Below, piece by piece: positions 1-11,000 of a stretch of 64,000 bases of DNA. The DNA is taken from NCBI RefSeq assembly GCF_006974125.1, contig NZ_CP037858.1:2728001-2792000 (forward strand), in the 5' to 3' direction. Numbering within the stretch: position 1 is the first letter of the stretch; every line of letters begins with the position of its first letter. The DNA is from Stenotrophomonas maltophilia. GTDB lineage: Bacteria > Pseudomonadota > Gammaproteobacteria > Xanthomonadales > Xanthomonadaceae. A program made the position numbers and the translations under genes. The notes below the pieces were generated by a model. It worked only from the letters and a program-made list of their open reading frames with translations. It was not told the origin of the DNA and did not search any database.

Positions 1-36
1 ACCTGGGAGGCCGGGGAGAGAGTCCGGCACCAGGTG
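1..36. other. Hairpin-forming sequence at the window edge
   Basis: The first 36 bases can fold on themselves: an outer ACCTGG/CCAGGT pair encloses an inner GCCGG/CCGGC pair. It has no T-run and no gene is visible before it, so it may be the 3' end of an upstream transcription unit outside the window. No coding region is supported between here and the first large palindrome near 190. Confidence 0.3.
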
Positions 37-190
37 GGGACAACGTTGTCATCAATCGTGTGGTCAATCCGTGAGCAAGCGCATGGTTCCGGGATTCGGG
101 CGGAGAGCGGCGCTGCGCGCGGTCGGCGGCCATCGGCGGAGCCCCCCTCGTGGCTGGGATGGGTCGCTTACAGCGGGGTTCTGAGGTTTG

Positions 191-292
191 GCCGGGTGGG
201 TGGGGTCAGGCGGGGACGCCGTGAACCCGTCCCTGGGGGCTTGGCCGCGGCATCCATGCCGCGGACACCCCGCCTGACCCCACCCACCCGGC
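191..292. repeat. 102-nt covarying palindromic element, copy 1
   Basis: The element has a perfect 25-bp outer stem (191-215 with 268-292) around a 52-nt core. Read on the minus strand, the core holds a hairpin with arms CCGCGGCAT/ATGCCGCGG and a second small hairpin GGGACG/CGTCCC. Copies 2, 3 and 4 in this window have the same arm length and core length. The outer stem sequence here is unlike theirs yet fully paired. The core orientation is opposite to copies 2 and 4. No protein is encoded. Confidence 0.85.
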
Positions 293-390
293 CCTTGACA
301 GGTTCCTGCGCGGCCAGCCACGAAAGACAGAACAAAAAATCAAAAGCAGAAGCCGGTCGCTTCGCTCTCCAATGCCTGACTTCTGGGATT

Positions 391-425
391 TCCCTGGTTG
401 CCGGCCAGCGGCCGGCAACCAGGGA
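391..425. repeat. Perfect 16-bp-arm palindrome
   Basis: Arms 391-406 and 410-425 are perfectly complementary around the loop AGC. The core TTGCCGGCCAGCGGCCGGCA is the sequence that recurs as a SMAG pair at 63336-63397. It lies between copies 1 and 2 of the 102-nt element. Confidence 0.8.
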
Positions 426-427
426 GC

Positions 428-450
428 ATCCACACATGGTGTGGATCTAC
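428..450 (-). repeat. SMAG palindrome
   Basis: On the minus strand this reads GTAG followed by an ATCCACAC/GTGTGGAT hairpin. A GTAG tetranucleotide heading a short palindrome is the hallmark of the SMAG (Stenotrophomonas maltophilia GTAG) repeats. Similar units occur at 25347 and 25414. Confidence 0.75.
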
Positions 451-474
451 CGCAGATCGCGGAAATCTGTCGAA

Positions 475-576
475 GGCGGGGTGGGTCCGGTTGCGGGGGT
501 GTCAGCCGCATGGATGCGGCTGCCAAGCCCCCAGGGACGGGTTTACGGCGTCCCCCGCAACCGGACCCACCCCGCC
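475..576. repeat. 102-nt covarying palindromic element, copy 2
   Basis: The perfect 25-bp arms are 475-499 and 552-576, with a 52-nt core between them. The core contains the hairpin CAGCCGCAT-GG-ATGCGGCTG and the hairpin GGGACG...CGTCCC. The arms are identical to those of copy 4 at 25461-25562 and different from copies 1 and 3. The core is inverted relative to copy 1, so the two face each other across the SMAG palindromes. Confidence 0.85.
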
Positions 577-680
577 ATCCCACGGGAACCCAGCTTTTGC
601 TTTGGCCGTTGCCGTTGCCGTTGCCTTGGCCTCGGCGGGTGCCGGGCGCCGCCCGGCCAAAGCCCATCCCCCGCTTCCGG

Positions 681-686
681 TACAAT
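681..686 (+). promoter_or_regulatory. Putative purL -10 box
   Basis: TACAAT lies about 35 nt before the purL start, which fits a short leader. No convincing -35 hexamer is seen at 17 bp spacing, so this rests on the -10 match alone. Confidence 0.35.
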
Positions 687-720
687 GTCGGGCCCGTTTC
701 CCAACTACGGTTCCCCGGAC

Positions 721-3700
721 ATGATGGTCCTCGAGGGCGCGCCCGCCCTGTCGCCGTTCCGCCGCGAACGTCTTGAATCCCGCCTGCAGTCCATCGCTCC
801 CTCCCTGCGCATCAGTGGTGCCTGGCACGTCTACTTCGTGCAGCCCGAAGGCAGCGCCACTCCCGACCTCGCCACCCTGTGCCGCATCCTCGAAGCTGCG
901 CCGCAGGCCGAGGCCGTGGCCGAAGGCGCGGTCAGCCGAATCGTGGTGCCGCGCCTGGGTACGCTGTCGCCGTGGTCGAGCAAGGCCACCGAACTGGTCC
1001 GCGGTGCCGGCCAGCCGGTGAGCCGGGTCGAGCGAGGCCTGCGCATCGACGTGCAGGGCTGGCCGGCCGATGCCGACGTGCAGCAGGCGCTGGTCAAGGC
1101 GCTGCACGACCCGATGACGCAGTCGGTGCTGGAGACCGTGCAGCAGGGCCAGGCGCTGTTCTCGGCGCCCGCCCGTGGCGAACTGGAACGCGTGCCGGTG
1201 GACCAGCTGGAGGCCGCCAACGAGCGCCTCGGCCTGGCCATGGCCCAGGACGAGATCGATTACCTGCGCGAACGCTTCACCGCGCTGGGCCGCTCGCCGT
1301 CGGACGTCGAACTGATGATGTTCGCGCAGGCCAATTCCGAGCACTGCCGCCACAAGATCTTCAACGCCAGCTGGACCATCGACGGCCAGGAGCAGGACCG
1401 CTCGCTGTTCCGGATGATCAAGAACACCCACCAGCAGACCCCGCAGCACACGCTCAGCGCGTACAGCGACAACGCCGCGGTGATCGAAGGCCATCCGGCC
1501 TCGCGCTACCGCCCGGATCCGGCCAGCGGCGAGTACCGTCGTGAACCGCAGGTGCCCAGCGCGTTCCAGATCAAGGTGGAGACCCACAACCACCCGACCG
1601 CCATCGCACCGTTCCCGGGCGCCTCGACCGGCGCCGGTGGTGAAATCCGCGATGAAGGCGCGACCGGCCGCGGCGGCAAGCCGAAGGCGGGCCTGACCGG
1701 GTTCTCGGTCTCGCACCTGCGCATTCCCGAGCTGCCGCAGCCGTGGGAGGCGCCGCGCGCGCTGAATCCGCGCATGGCGCCGGCGCTTGAAATCATGACC
1801 GATGGCCCGCTCGGCGGCGCCGCGTTCAACAACGAGTTCGGCCGCCCGAACCTGCTCGGCTACTTCCGCAGCTTCGAGCTGCCTGAAGGCGCCGGCCTGG
1901 TCCGCGCCTACGACAAGCCGATCATGCTGGCCGGTGGCCTCGGCGCCATCGACCGCGTGCAGGTGGACAAGATCCAGCTGCAGGCCGGTGATGCGGTGAT
2001 CGTGCTGGGTGGCCCGGCGATGCTGATCGGCCTGGGCGGCGGTGCCGCCAGTTCGGTGGCCTCCGGCGAGAGCGCCGAGGACCTGGACTTCGCCAGCGTG
2101 CAGCGCGACAACCCGGAAATGGAACGCCGCTGCCAGGAGGTCATCGACCGCTGCGTGGCGATGGGCGCCAACAACCCGATCAAGTTCTTCCACGACGTCG
2201 GTGCCGGTGGCCTGTCCAATGCCATCCCCGAACTGCTGCACGACTCCAAGGTCGGCGGCGTGATCGACCTGGGCAAGGTGCCCACCGATGATCCGTCGCT
2301 GTCGCCGATGCAGCTGTGGTGCAACGAATCGCAGGAACGCTACGTGCTGGGCGTGGCCCAGGAGCGCCTGGCCGAGTTCGCGGCGCTGTGCGCCCGCGAG
2401 CGCTGCCCGTTCGCTGCGGTCGGCGTGGCCACCGCCGAGGAACACCTGGTGGTGGCTTACGGTGCCGTGCCGGGCCACACGCCGGCCGATGCGCCGATTG
2501 ACCTGCCGATGGACGTGCTGTTCGGCAAGCCGCCGAAGATGCACCGCGACACCGCACACCCGCCGGCACCGCGCTGGCCGGCGCTGAAGACCGGCGGCCT
2601 GGATCTGCAGGAAGCCGGCCTGCGCGTGCTCGCGCACCCGACGGTCGCCTCGAAGAACTTCCTGGTCACCATCGGTGACCGCAGCGTCGGTGGCCTGACC
2701 GCACGCGAACAGATGGTCGGCCCGTGGCAGCTGCCGGTGGCCGACGTGGCGATCACCCTGGCCGACTTCGACGGCGTGGCCGGCGAAGCGATGTCGATCG
2801 GCGAGCGCACCCCGCTGGCCCTGCTCGACGCGGGCGCGTCGGCACGCATGGCGGTGGGTGAAGCGCTGACCAACCTGTGCGCGGCCCCGGTCGATGCGCT
2901 GGATGAGATCAAGCTGTCGGCGAACTGGATGGCCGCTGCCGGCCACCCGGGCGAAGACGCGCTGCTGTACGACGCGGTGAAGGCGGTGGGCATGGAACTG
3001 TGCCCGCAGCTGGACATCAGCATCCCGGTGGGCAAGGACTCGCTGTCGATGCAGGCGCAGTGGCACGACCAGGGCGAAGCGCACAAGAGCGTGTCGCCGG
3101 TGTCGCTGGTGATCTCCGCGTTCGCGCCGGTGGCCGACGTGCGCCAGCAGCTGACCCCGCTGCTCGACCGCGACGTCGAAAGCGAGCTGTGGCTGATCGG
3201 CCTCGGCGCTGGCAAGCAGCGCCTGGGCGGTTCGATCCTGGCCCAGGTGCATGCCGACCACGGTGACCTGCCGGCGTTCGCCGGTGCTGCCCCGGATCTG
3301 GACGACCCGCAGCGCCTGCGCGGTTTCTTCGAACTGATCCGCGATGCGCGCCAGGCCGGCCTGCTGCTGGCCTACCACGACCGCAGCGACGGCGGTGCCT
3401 TCGCCGCGCTGTGCGAAATGGCCTTCACTTCACGCCTGGGGCTGGATATCACCCTCGACGCCTGGGGCGACGATCCGTTCCGCAGCCTGTTCAACGAAGA
3501 ACTGGGCGCGGTGGTGCAGATCGCGCGCGAAGACCGCGCGGCATTTGCCGACCTGGTCGAGCGCCATGCACTGACCGAGTGCGCGCAGCGCATCGCCAAG
3601 CCGACCACCGCACCGGTGGTGCGCGTGTCGCTGGCTGGCGAGAACCTGGCCGAATGGCGCTGGGAAACGCTGTTCGACGCCTGGTGGTCGGTCACCCACG

Positions 3701-4605
3701 CCATGCAGAAGCGCCGCGACAACCCGGCCAACGCCGATGCCGAGCGTGAGATCGCCCGTGCCTTCAACGCACCGGGCCTGAAGCCCAGGCTCAGCTTCGA
3801 CATCAATGAAGACGTGGCCGCCCCGTTCATCAGCACCGGTGCGCGTCCGCGCGTGGCCGTGCTGCGCGAGCAGGGCGTCAACGGCCAGATCGAAATGGCG
3901 AACATCTTCGAACGTGCCGGCTTCCGCCCCTTCGATGTGCACATGAGCGACCTGATCGAAGGCCGCGTCGCCCTGCAGGACTTCACCGGCCTGGTCGCCT
4001 GCGGCGGCTTCAGTTACGGCGACGTGCTTGGCGCTGGCCGTGGCTGGGCCACTTCGATCCTGGAGCGCAGTGCGCTGCGTGATGCCTTCGCCGCGTTCTT
4101 CGCGCGCGAGGACAGCTTCGCCCTGGGCGTGTGCAACGGCTGCCAGATGATGAGCCAGCTGAAGGACATCATTCCCGGTGCCGAACACTGGCCGCAGTTC
4201 CGCCGCAACGCCAGCGAGCAGTTCGAAGCCCGTACCGCGCTGCTGGAAGTGGTGGAATCTCCATCGATCCTGCTGCGTGGCATGGCCGGTTCGCGCCTGC
4301 AGGTGGCAGTGGCGCATGGTGAAGGCCAGGCGGTGTTCGACAACGCGGTCGACCAGGCCGCGGCCCGTGTTTCGCTGCGCTACATCGATGGCCACGGCAA
4401 CGTTGCCAGCCAGTACCCGCTGAATCCGAACGGTTCGCCGGACGGCATCACCGGCCTGACCAGCAGCGACGGCCGCGTGACCATCATGATGCCGCACCCG
4501 GAACGCACCCCGCGCGCGCTCAACATGAGCTGGGCCCCGGCCGAGTGGCAGGGTGATTCGCCGTGGATGCGCATGTTCCGCAACGCGCGGGTGTGGTGCG
4601 GCTGA
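721..4605 (+). CDS. purL: Phosphoribosylformylglycinamidine synthase (PurL)
   Basis: This is the large single-chain enzyme of de novo purine synthesis that converts FGAR, ATP and glutamine to FGAM. The reading frame stays open far upstream, but the region before 721 is palindromic repeat DNA and the protein matches PurL from [13 protein letters not shown] onward. The result is 1294 residues, against about 1295 in E. coli. It has an N-terminal linker region, then two AIRS-like halves (NSEHCRHK and [14 protein letters not shown] motifs), then a C-terminal class I glutamine amidotransferase. The nucleophile is Cys1138 in GVCNGCQM, and the His/Glu pair is in [11 protein letters not shown]. It stands alone, with a promoter-like TACAAT upstream and a strong terminator downstream. 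Starts at 721 and 724 are both possible. No key residue appears to be missing. Confidence 0.97.
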   Translation: MMVLEGAPALSPFRRERLESRLQSIAPSLRISGAWHVYFVQPEGSATPDLATLCRILEAAPQAEAVAEGAVSRIVVPRLGTLSPWSSKATELVRGAGQPVSRVERGLRIDVQGWPADADVQQALVKALHDPMTQSVLETVQQGQALFSAPARGELERVPVDQLEAANERLGLAMAQDEIDYLRERFTALGRSPSDVELMMFAQANSEHCRHKIFNASWTIDGQEQDRSLFRMIKNTHQQTPQHTLSAYSDNAAVIEGHPASRYRPDPASGEYRREPQVPSAFQIKVETHNHPTAIAPFPGASTGAGGEIRDEGATGRGGKPKAGLTGFSVSHLRIPELPQPWEAPRALNPRMAPALEIMTDGPLGGAAFNNEFGRPNLLGYFRSFELPEGAGLVRAYDKPIMLAGGLGAIDRVQVDKIQLQAGDAVIVLGGPAMLIGLGGGAASSVASGESAEDLDFASVQRDNPEMERRCQEVIDRCVAMGANNPIKFFHDVGAGGLSNAIPELLHDSKVGGVIDLGKVPTDDPSLSPMQLWCNESQERYVLGVAQERLAEFAALCARERCPFAAVGVATAEEHLVVAYGAVPGHTPADAPIDLPMDVLFGKPPKMHRDTAHPPAPRWPALKTGGLDLQEAGLRVLAHPTVASKNFLVTIGDRSVGGLTAREQMVGPWQLPVADVAITLADFDGVAGEAMSIGERTPLALLDAGASARMAVGEALTNLCAAPVDALDEIKLSANWMAAAGHPGEDALLYDAVKAVGMELCPQLDISIPVGKDSLSMQAQWHDQGEAHKSVSPVSLVISAFAPVADVRQQLTPLLDRDVESELWLIGLGAGKQRLGGSILAQVHADHGDLPAFAGAAPDLDDPQRLRGFFELIRDARQAGLLLAYHDRSDGGAFAALCEMAFTSRLGLDITLDAWGDDPFRSLFNEELGAVVQIAREDRAAFADLVERHALTECAQRIAKPTTAPVVRVSLAGENLAEWRWETLFDAWWSVTHAMQKRRDNPANADAEREIARAFNAPGLKPRLSFDINEDVAAPFISTGARPRVAVLREQGVNGQIEMANIFERAGFRPFDVHMSDLIEGRVALQDFTGLVACGGFSYGDVLGAGRGWATSILERSALRDAFAAFFAREDSFALGVCNGCQMMSQLKDIIPGAEHWPQFRRNASEQFEARTALLEVVESPSILLRGMAGSRLQVAVAHGEGQAVFDNAVDQAAARVSLRYIDGHGNVASQYPLNPNGSPDGITGLTSSDGRVTIMMPHPERTPRALNMSWAPAEWQGDSPWMRMFRNARVWCG

Positions 4606-4650
4606 TCGCACCACATCGCGCAGGCATCAATGCCACCGCGTATGGAAAAG

Positions 4651-4675
4651 CCCGCCGTTGATCGGCGGGTTTTTT
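4651..4675 (+). terminator. Rho-independent terminator of purL
   Basis: Stem CCCGCCG / CGGCGGG with loop TTGAT is followed directly by six Ts. It lies 46 nt after the purL stop. Confidence 0.9.
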
Positions 4676-5044
4676 CTTTGCGCGCGTGAAAATCCTGATG
4701 TGCCCGCTAGTTACATGGATTTTCAGGCGACAAAGTATCGTCACGCGTCGCTAACAAAATCATTTTATAAACAGGCGAAAGAGTGAACTGCTTCACGGCA
4801 ATAGGATTTGTCGTGTCAAAGTCTTGACGATCTGCAAAGTTGCCGTTAACACTTGAACCCCGTTTCAGAATCATTCATTTCGCAGTAACCGGTTGGCGCA
4901 CGCGCTCGGTTTTCTGTCGCTGCGCGCCGTTCGGCAATACCCCGCAGTAAATCACGCGAATAAGCGCCCCCAGGGGACGTTGGGCCGGAAAGCCCAGCGG
5001 TGGCGTTGCTTTGCCCAAAACCAGTCCAATCAGGAGCCGTACCG
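4676..5044 (+). promoter_or_regulatory. AT-richer leader and promoter region of the adhesin gene
   Basis: This stretch of about 370 nt is less GC-rich than its surroundings and encodes nothing evident. A possible promoter is TTGACG (4824-4829), 16 nt, TTAACA (4846-4851), leaving a long leader of roughly 185 nt. A short dyad GTGAA-CTGC-TTCAC lies near 4782-4795 and could be an operator. The ribosome-binding site AGGAG at 5032-5036 sits 8 nt before the ATG. Confidence 0.35.
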
Positions 5045-8000
5045 ATGAATCGGATTTATCGCAAGGTCTGGAACAAAGCATTGGGTCAGTTGGTGGTGGC
5101 CTCGGAACTGGCTTTCTCCGACAGCAGCAGCGGTGGGGTCGTCGACCAGCGCCGCGATGCGACACAGGCCACGCCCGCACTGCTGGCGGTGGCACTGGGC
5201 CTGGTATTGGGATTGGGCATGAGTGGCTCTGCCACCGCACAGTCGGTGCAGATCGGCGGTAGCGCCACCTGCGTGGCATTCAGCGGCAAGCTGCTCGAAA
5301 AGTGCCTGATCGAAGGTTCGGCCACGGCCAAGGGCAGCAACGCGGTGGCGATCGGCAGCAACAGCAGTGCCAGTGCGGCCAACAGCGTGGCGCTGGGCGC
5401 GGGATCCAAGGCCACGCGCGCCAACACCGTCTCCGTCGGTGATGCCGGCAAGGAACGGCAGGTCACCAATGTCGCCGCAGGCACGCAGGCGACCGACGCA
5501 GTGAACAAGGCGCAGCTGGATGCGCAGGCGCGCGCCACGCAGGCCGCGCTGGCCAACGTTGCCGCAGACGGCAACCGCTATTTCAAGGCCGACGGCGCAG
5601 GCGATGACAGCGACGCGGCGAAGATCCAGGGCGAGGGCGCACTGGCTGCCGGTGCCGGTGCGCAGTCGCTGGCCAACGCCACCACCGCCATCGGTACCCA
5701 GGCCATTGCCGCAGGCATCGGCGCCAGCGCGTTCGGCCAGGGCGCGTTGGCGATCGGTGATGCCAGCGTAGTGGTCGGGCAGAGCGCAGCAGCCTTCGGC
5801 CTTGGCGATACCGCCGTCGGTGCCAGCGCATATGCCGCCAGCGAAAACGGTGCAGCAACGGCACTGGGTGCACTGTCCGAAGCCACCGCTGATGGTGCGA
5901 CCGCCGTCGGTGGCGGTGCTGTGGCGATGGGCCCCGGCAGTACCGCATTGGGCCGCGGCGCCACCGCGGCCAACGAAGCCTCGATTGCAGTCGGTGCGTT
6001 CAGCACGGCCGTCGGTGAATACAGCACCGCGCTGGGCTCCAATTCGGCCGCGGTAGCCACCGGCAGCGTGGCGCTGGGCGCCGGGTCGCTGGCCGACCGT
6101 GTCGATACCGTGTCCGTCGGTGCCGCCGAATACGGCCTGACCCGCCAGATCACCAGCGTTGCCGCCGGCACCGAGGATACCGATGCGGTCAATGTTGGCC
6201 AGTTGAAGGGCGTTGCAGCGGTGGCCGATGCCACCGCCAAGCGCTTCCAGGCCACCGGCAGCAGCAACGGCGATGCCGGTGCTCTGGCAGAGGGTGATGA
6301 CGCATTGGCTGCCGGCGAGGCCGCCAACGCCATCGGCACCGGCACCACGGCGGTCGGTGCCGGTGCCACCGCCGTTGCGCAGAACGCGACCGCGGTGGGC
6401 AACAACGCGCTGGCCTCGGGCCAGAACAGCGCAGCGTTCGGCAACAACGCGCAGGCCAATGGCCCGGGTAGCGTGGCCGTCGGTGGCGCTGCGGTGGACG
6501 CCAACGGCAACCCGCTGATCACCAGTGGTGGCGTGCCGGTGGTCACCGGCGCCACCAGCGCCGGCGTGGGTGGCACGGCGGTCGGCGCAAGTGCCGATGC
6601 CAGCGGCTTTGCCGCATCGTCCTATGGCGTGGGGGCCTATGCGTCCGGCGCGCAGGCGTCGGCGTTCGGCGCGGTCTCCAATGCCATCGGCGATTACTCC
6701 ACGGCACTGGGTACGCAGAGCAATGCCACGGGCACCAGCAGCGTCGCCATCGGTGGCCCGGCCGATCTGGTTCCGGGCATGGGCTTCTTCGTTCAGACCC
6801 AGGCCAGCGGCGAAGCCGCGATTGCGGTGGGTGCCGGCGCCATCGCCAGCGGCGACCGCGCGGTGGCCAACGGCACCCTCAGCGAAGCCTCCGGCATCGA
6901 AGCCACCGCGGTGGGCTACTTCGCCTATGCACCGGGCGAGAACGCCAGCGCGCTGGGTGCGCAGACCTGGGCTGTCGGCAAGGACAGCACCGCCATCGGC
7001 TACTACGCTACCGCTGGCGCCGAGAACAGTGTTGCACTGGGTGCCTACTCCGGGTCCAACCGCGCCAACACGGTTGCCGTGGGTACCAATGGCAACGAGC
7101 GGCAGATCGTCAGCGTGGCCGCGGGCACCCAGGCCACCGATGCGGTGAACAAGGCGCAGCTGGATGCGGTGGCCAGCACCGCCGACAGCACCGCGCGCTT
7201 CTTCCAGGCCCAGCCGGAAGCCGGCAGCGATGCCGGTGCGCTGGCCGAGGGCGAGGGTGCCATCGCCGCTGGTTCGTCGAGCAATGCGATCGGTGCCGGT
7301 GCGGTCGCGCATGGCGCGGCCGCCTCGGCAATCGGCGATGACAGCGTGGCGGTGGGCCGCAACAGCACGGCCACCGGCAATGGCGGTGTCGCCATTGGTG
7401 GCCTGGGCCAGGCCTACGACGAGTTCAACCAGCCCATCATCGGTGCCGATGGCAAGGCGCAGCAGGTGGGCACCACGGCCGTGGCCGATGCCACGGCGGT
7501 CGGCAGCGCTGCGCAGGCCACCGGCGCTGCCAGCAGCGCCTTCGGCAATGCGGCCAAGGCCAGCGGTGACAACAGCTTCGCCGCCGGCGGCAAGTCACGC
7601 GCGACCGGCGCGTATGCGGTGGCGGTGGGTGACAGTGCGTTCGCCAGCAGCGATGACAGCACCGCAGTAGGCGGCTACAGCTGGGCCACCGCCAGCGGCG
7701 CCAGCGCCTTTGGTTCCGGTGCGTGGGCCACCGCCACCAACGCCTCGGCGTTCGGCAACGCGGCGTGGGCCAGCGGGGCTGGCGCCACGTCGATCGGCTA
7801 CAACAGCTGGGCCAACGGAACCAGCGCCACCGCAGTTGGCCGCGGCGCCTTCGGCTATGGCGACAACAGCGTGGCGCTCGGCTTCCAGGCGCTGGGCAAC
7901 AGCATCAACAGCATCGCCATCGGCACCAACACGGTGGCCGGCGGCGAAAGTGCGATCGCGCTGGGTGCGGGCAGCAATGCCAGTGCCAGCAATGCCGTCG

Positions 8001-11000
8001 CACTCGGCGCGGGCTCGGTCGCCAACCGCGCACGCACGGTGTCGGTGGGCAGCAGCGGCAACGAGCGCCAGGTCACCAACGTCGCCGCCGGTACCCAGGC
8101 CAACGATGCGGTGAACAAGGCACAGCTGGATGCGGTGGCAAGCACCGCCACAACCACCAGCCGCTTCTTCCAGGCCAGCGGCAACGGCGACGATGTGGCG
8201 GGTGCGCTGGTGGAGGGCGACAACGCGCTGGCCGCCGGTGACGCGGCCAACGCCATCGGCGATGGCGCCACCGCGCTCGGCAGCGGTGCCAATGCGCTGG
8301 CCGGAAACGCGCAGGCGATCGGCTTCAACGCGCTGGCGACCGCCGCCAATGCCAGTGCCGTAGGCGCCAACGCACAGGCCACCGCCGAATACGCCACCGC
8401 GCAGGGTGCGGAAAGCGAAGCCAGCGGTGAGCAGAGTGCGGCATTCGGCGCGGCCAGCATCGCCAGCGGCGCGGGCAGCACCGCCAGCGGTGCCCTGTCC
8501 GAAGCGTCCGGCGAAGAAGCCGTAGCCGTGGGCTACTTCAGCAACGCCAGTGGCAGCGGCGCCACCGCGGTCGGCAGCGAGAGCGTGGCCAGCGGCACGG
8601 CCGCGGCAGCGTTCGGTATCGGTGCCGAAGCCACCGGTGGCTACAGCACCGCCATCGGCGGCTATGCACAGGCCTCGGCCTTCAATGCCACCGCCTTTGG
8701 CAACTTCGCCAACGCCTCGGGTTCCAACAGCGTGGCGCTGGGCGGTGATTCGCAAGCGTCCGGTGCTTACAGTACCGCCACCGGCCAGGGCAGCCTGGCC
8801 ACCGGCACCAACAGCGTCGCCGTCGGTGGTTCGCTGTTCGGCACCCTGGCCACCGAGGCCTCGGGCAACTACTCCACGGCGGTGGGTGGTGGCGCCTGGT
8901 CGGGAGGTATCAACAGCACCGCGCTGGGCAACGCGGCGGAATCGCGCGCGGCCAACAGCGTGGCGCTCGGTGCGGATTCGATTGCGGACCGCGACAATAC
9001 CGTGTCGGTGGGCGGCGGCGGCAACACCCGCCAGATCACCAACGTGGCCGATGGCACGCAGGGCAACGATGCGGTCAACAAGAACCAGCTCGATGCCGTA
9101 GCCGCCGCCGCGGAAAAGACCAGCAGGCAGTTCCAGGCCAGCGGCAATGCCGATGGTGAAACCGGAGCGCTGGTGGAGGGCGACAATGCGCTGGCCGCCG
9201 GTGATGCGGCCAACGCGATCGGCAACGGTGCCACCGCGCTGGGCAGTGGTGCCAATGCGCTGGCCGCGAACGCCACCGCAGTCGGCATCGATGCGCTGGC
9301 GACCGGTAACAACGCGGCGGCACTGGGCAGCACGGCACAGGCCACCGGCGAGGACAGCCTGGCCCTGGGCAGCGGCGCCAGCGCCAGCGAAGTGGGGACA
9401 AGCGCGGTGGGCGCGCGCGCACAGGCAAGCGGTGTCTACAGCACCGCCAACGGTACTGAATCCAACGCCAGTGGCGCACAGTCCGTTGCCAGCGGCTTCC
9501 GCAGCGCGGCCTCCGCTGATGGCACCACCGCGGTGGGTGGCTATGCCGAAGCGACCGGTCGCCTCGGCACCGCACTGGGCTACGGCTCGGCTGCCAGCGG
9601 CGCCAACACCACGGCGGTGGGCTTCGGGGCAGCAGCGGCGGGCACCGGCGCGGTTGCGGTGGGTCAGTCGAGTGAAGCCAGCGGCGCGGAAAGCGTAGCG
9701 ATCGGCGGCAGCACCTTCTTCGGCCTGATCCCGTCGCGCGCCAGTGGCACCGGTGCGGCAGCATTCGGTGCCGGTGCGTGGGCCACCGAGGACTACGCGA
9801 CGGCCATCGGCTGGAATGCCTGGTCGGCAGGTACCAACGCCACGGCGCTGGGTGCCAACGCCACCGCCAATGGCAGCAACAGCGTTGCGCTCGGTGCCGG
9901 TTCCAAGGCTGACCGCGACAACACGGTGGCCGTTGGCAAGGCCGGCAGCGAACGCCAGGTCACGAACGTTGCCGCCGGTACCGAAGCCACCGATGCGGTG
10001 AACAAGGGCCAGCTCGACGCCGTTGCCAGTGTCGCCGACAAGACCAGCCGCCAGTTCCAGGCCAGCGGCAATGCCGATGGCGAGGCCGGTGCACTGGTCG
10101 ATGGTGAAAATGCGCTGGCGGCGGGCAATGCGGCCAATGCGATCGGCAACGGTGCGACCGCGCTGGGCAGCGGCGCCAACGCCATGGCCGCCAATGCCAC
10201 GGCGGTCGGCTTCGATGCGCTGGCCACCGGCAGCAACGCTGCCGCACTGGGCAATGCTGCGCAGGCCAGTGGTGTCGACAGCGTGGCGCTGGGCAGCGGT
10301 GCCAGCGCCAGCGAAACCGGCGCCAGCGCCACCGGTGCCGGGGCCCAGGCGAAGGGCCCCTACAGCACCGCCAACGGTGCGCAGGCCACGGCCACCGGCA
10401 CGCAGGCGCAGGCCAGTGGTTTCCGCGCCAGTGCTTCGGCTGACGGCGCTTCGGCCATCGGCAGCTACGCCGATGCCAGCGGTCGCCTCGGCACTGCGGT
10501 GGGCTACGGCAGCAAGGCCACCGCCGCCAACGCCACGGCAGTGGGTGTCAGTGCCACCGCCAGTGCTGCGGGCAGCGTGGCATTGGGTTCGGGCTCGGTG
10601 GCTGATCGTGCCAACACCGTCTCGGTGGGCAGCACCACCAGCGATCGCCAGATCACCCGTGTCGCCGCCGGTACCGAACGCACCGATGCGGTCAACCGCG
10701 GCCAGCTTGACGCGGTGGCTGCAACCGCCGATGGCACGGCGCGCTACGTCAAGGCCAGCGGTACCGGCACCGCCAGTGCCAGCGGCAGTGACGCGGCAGC
10801 GCTGGGTTCGGGAGCCAGCGCCAGTGGTGCACGCAGCAACGCACTGGGTGCCAATGCGGCAGCCATCGGCAACGGTGCGCTGGCACTGGGCAGCAGCGCC
10901 GGTGCGTCCGGTGCCAACTCGGTGGCACTGGGTGCAGGTTCGCGCGCACTCGATGCCAACGTGGTGTCGGTCGGCGGTGGCAACGGCAGCGATGGCCCGG

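Noticed and set aside
34..720. In-frame 229-codon extension of purL
   Set aside because: It runs through palindromic repeats, has repeat-derived composition, and homology to PurL begins only at 721.
502..3378. 958-codon open frame antisense to purL
   Set aside because: It is a mirror of high-GC codon usage, rich in Arg/His/Gln/Ala, with no domain, signal peptide or ribosome-binding site.
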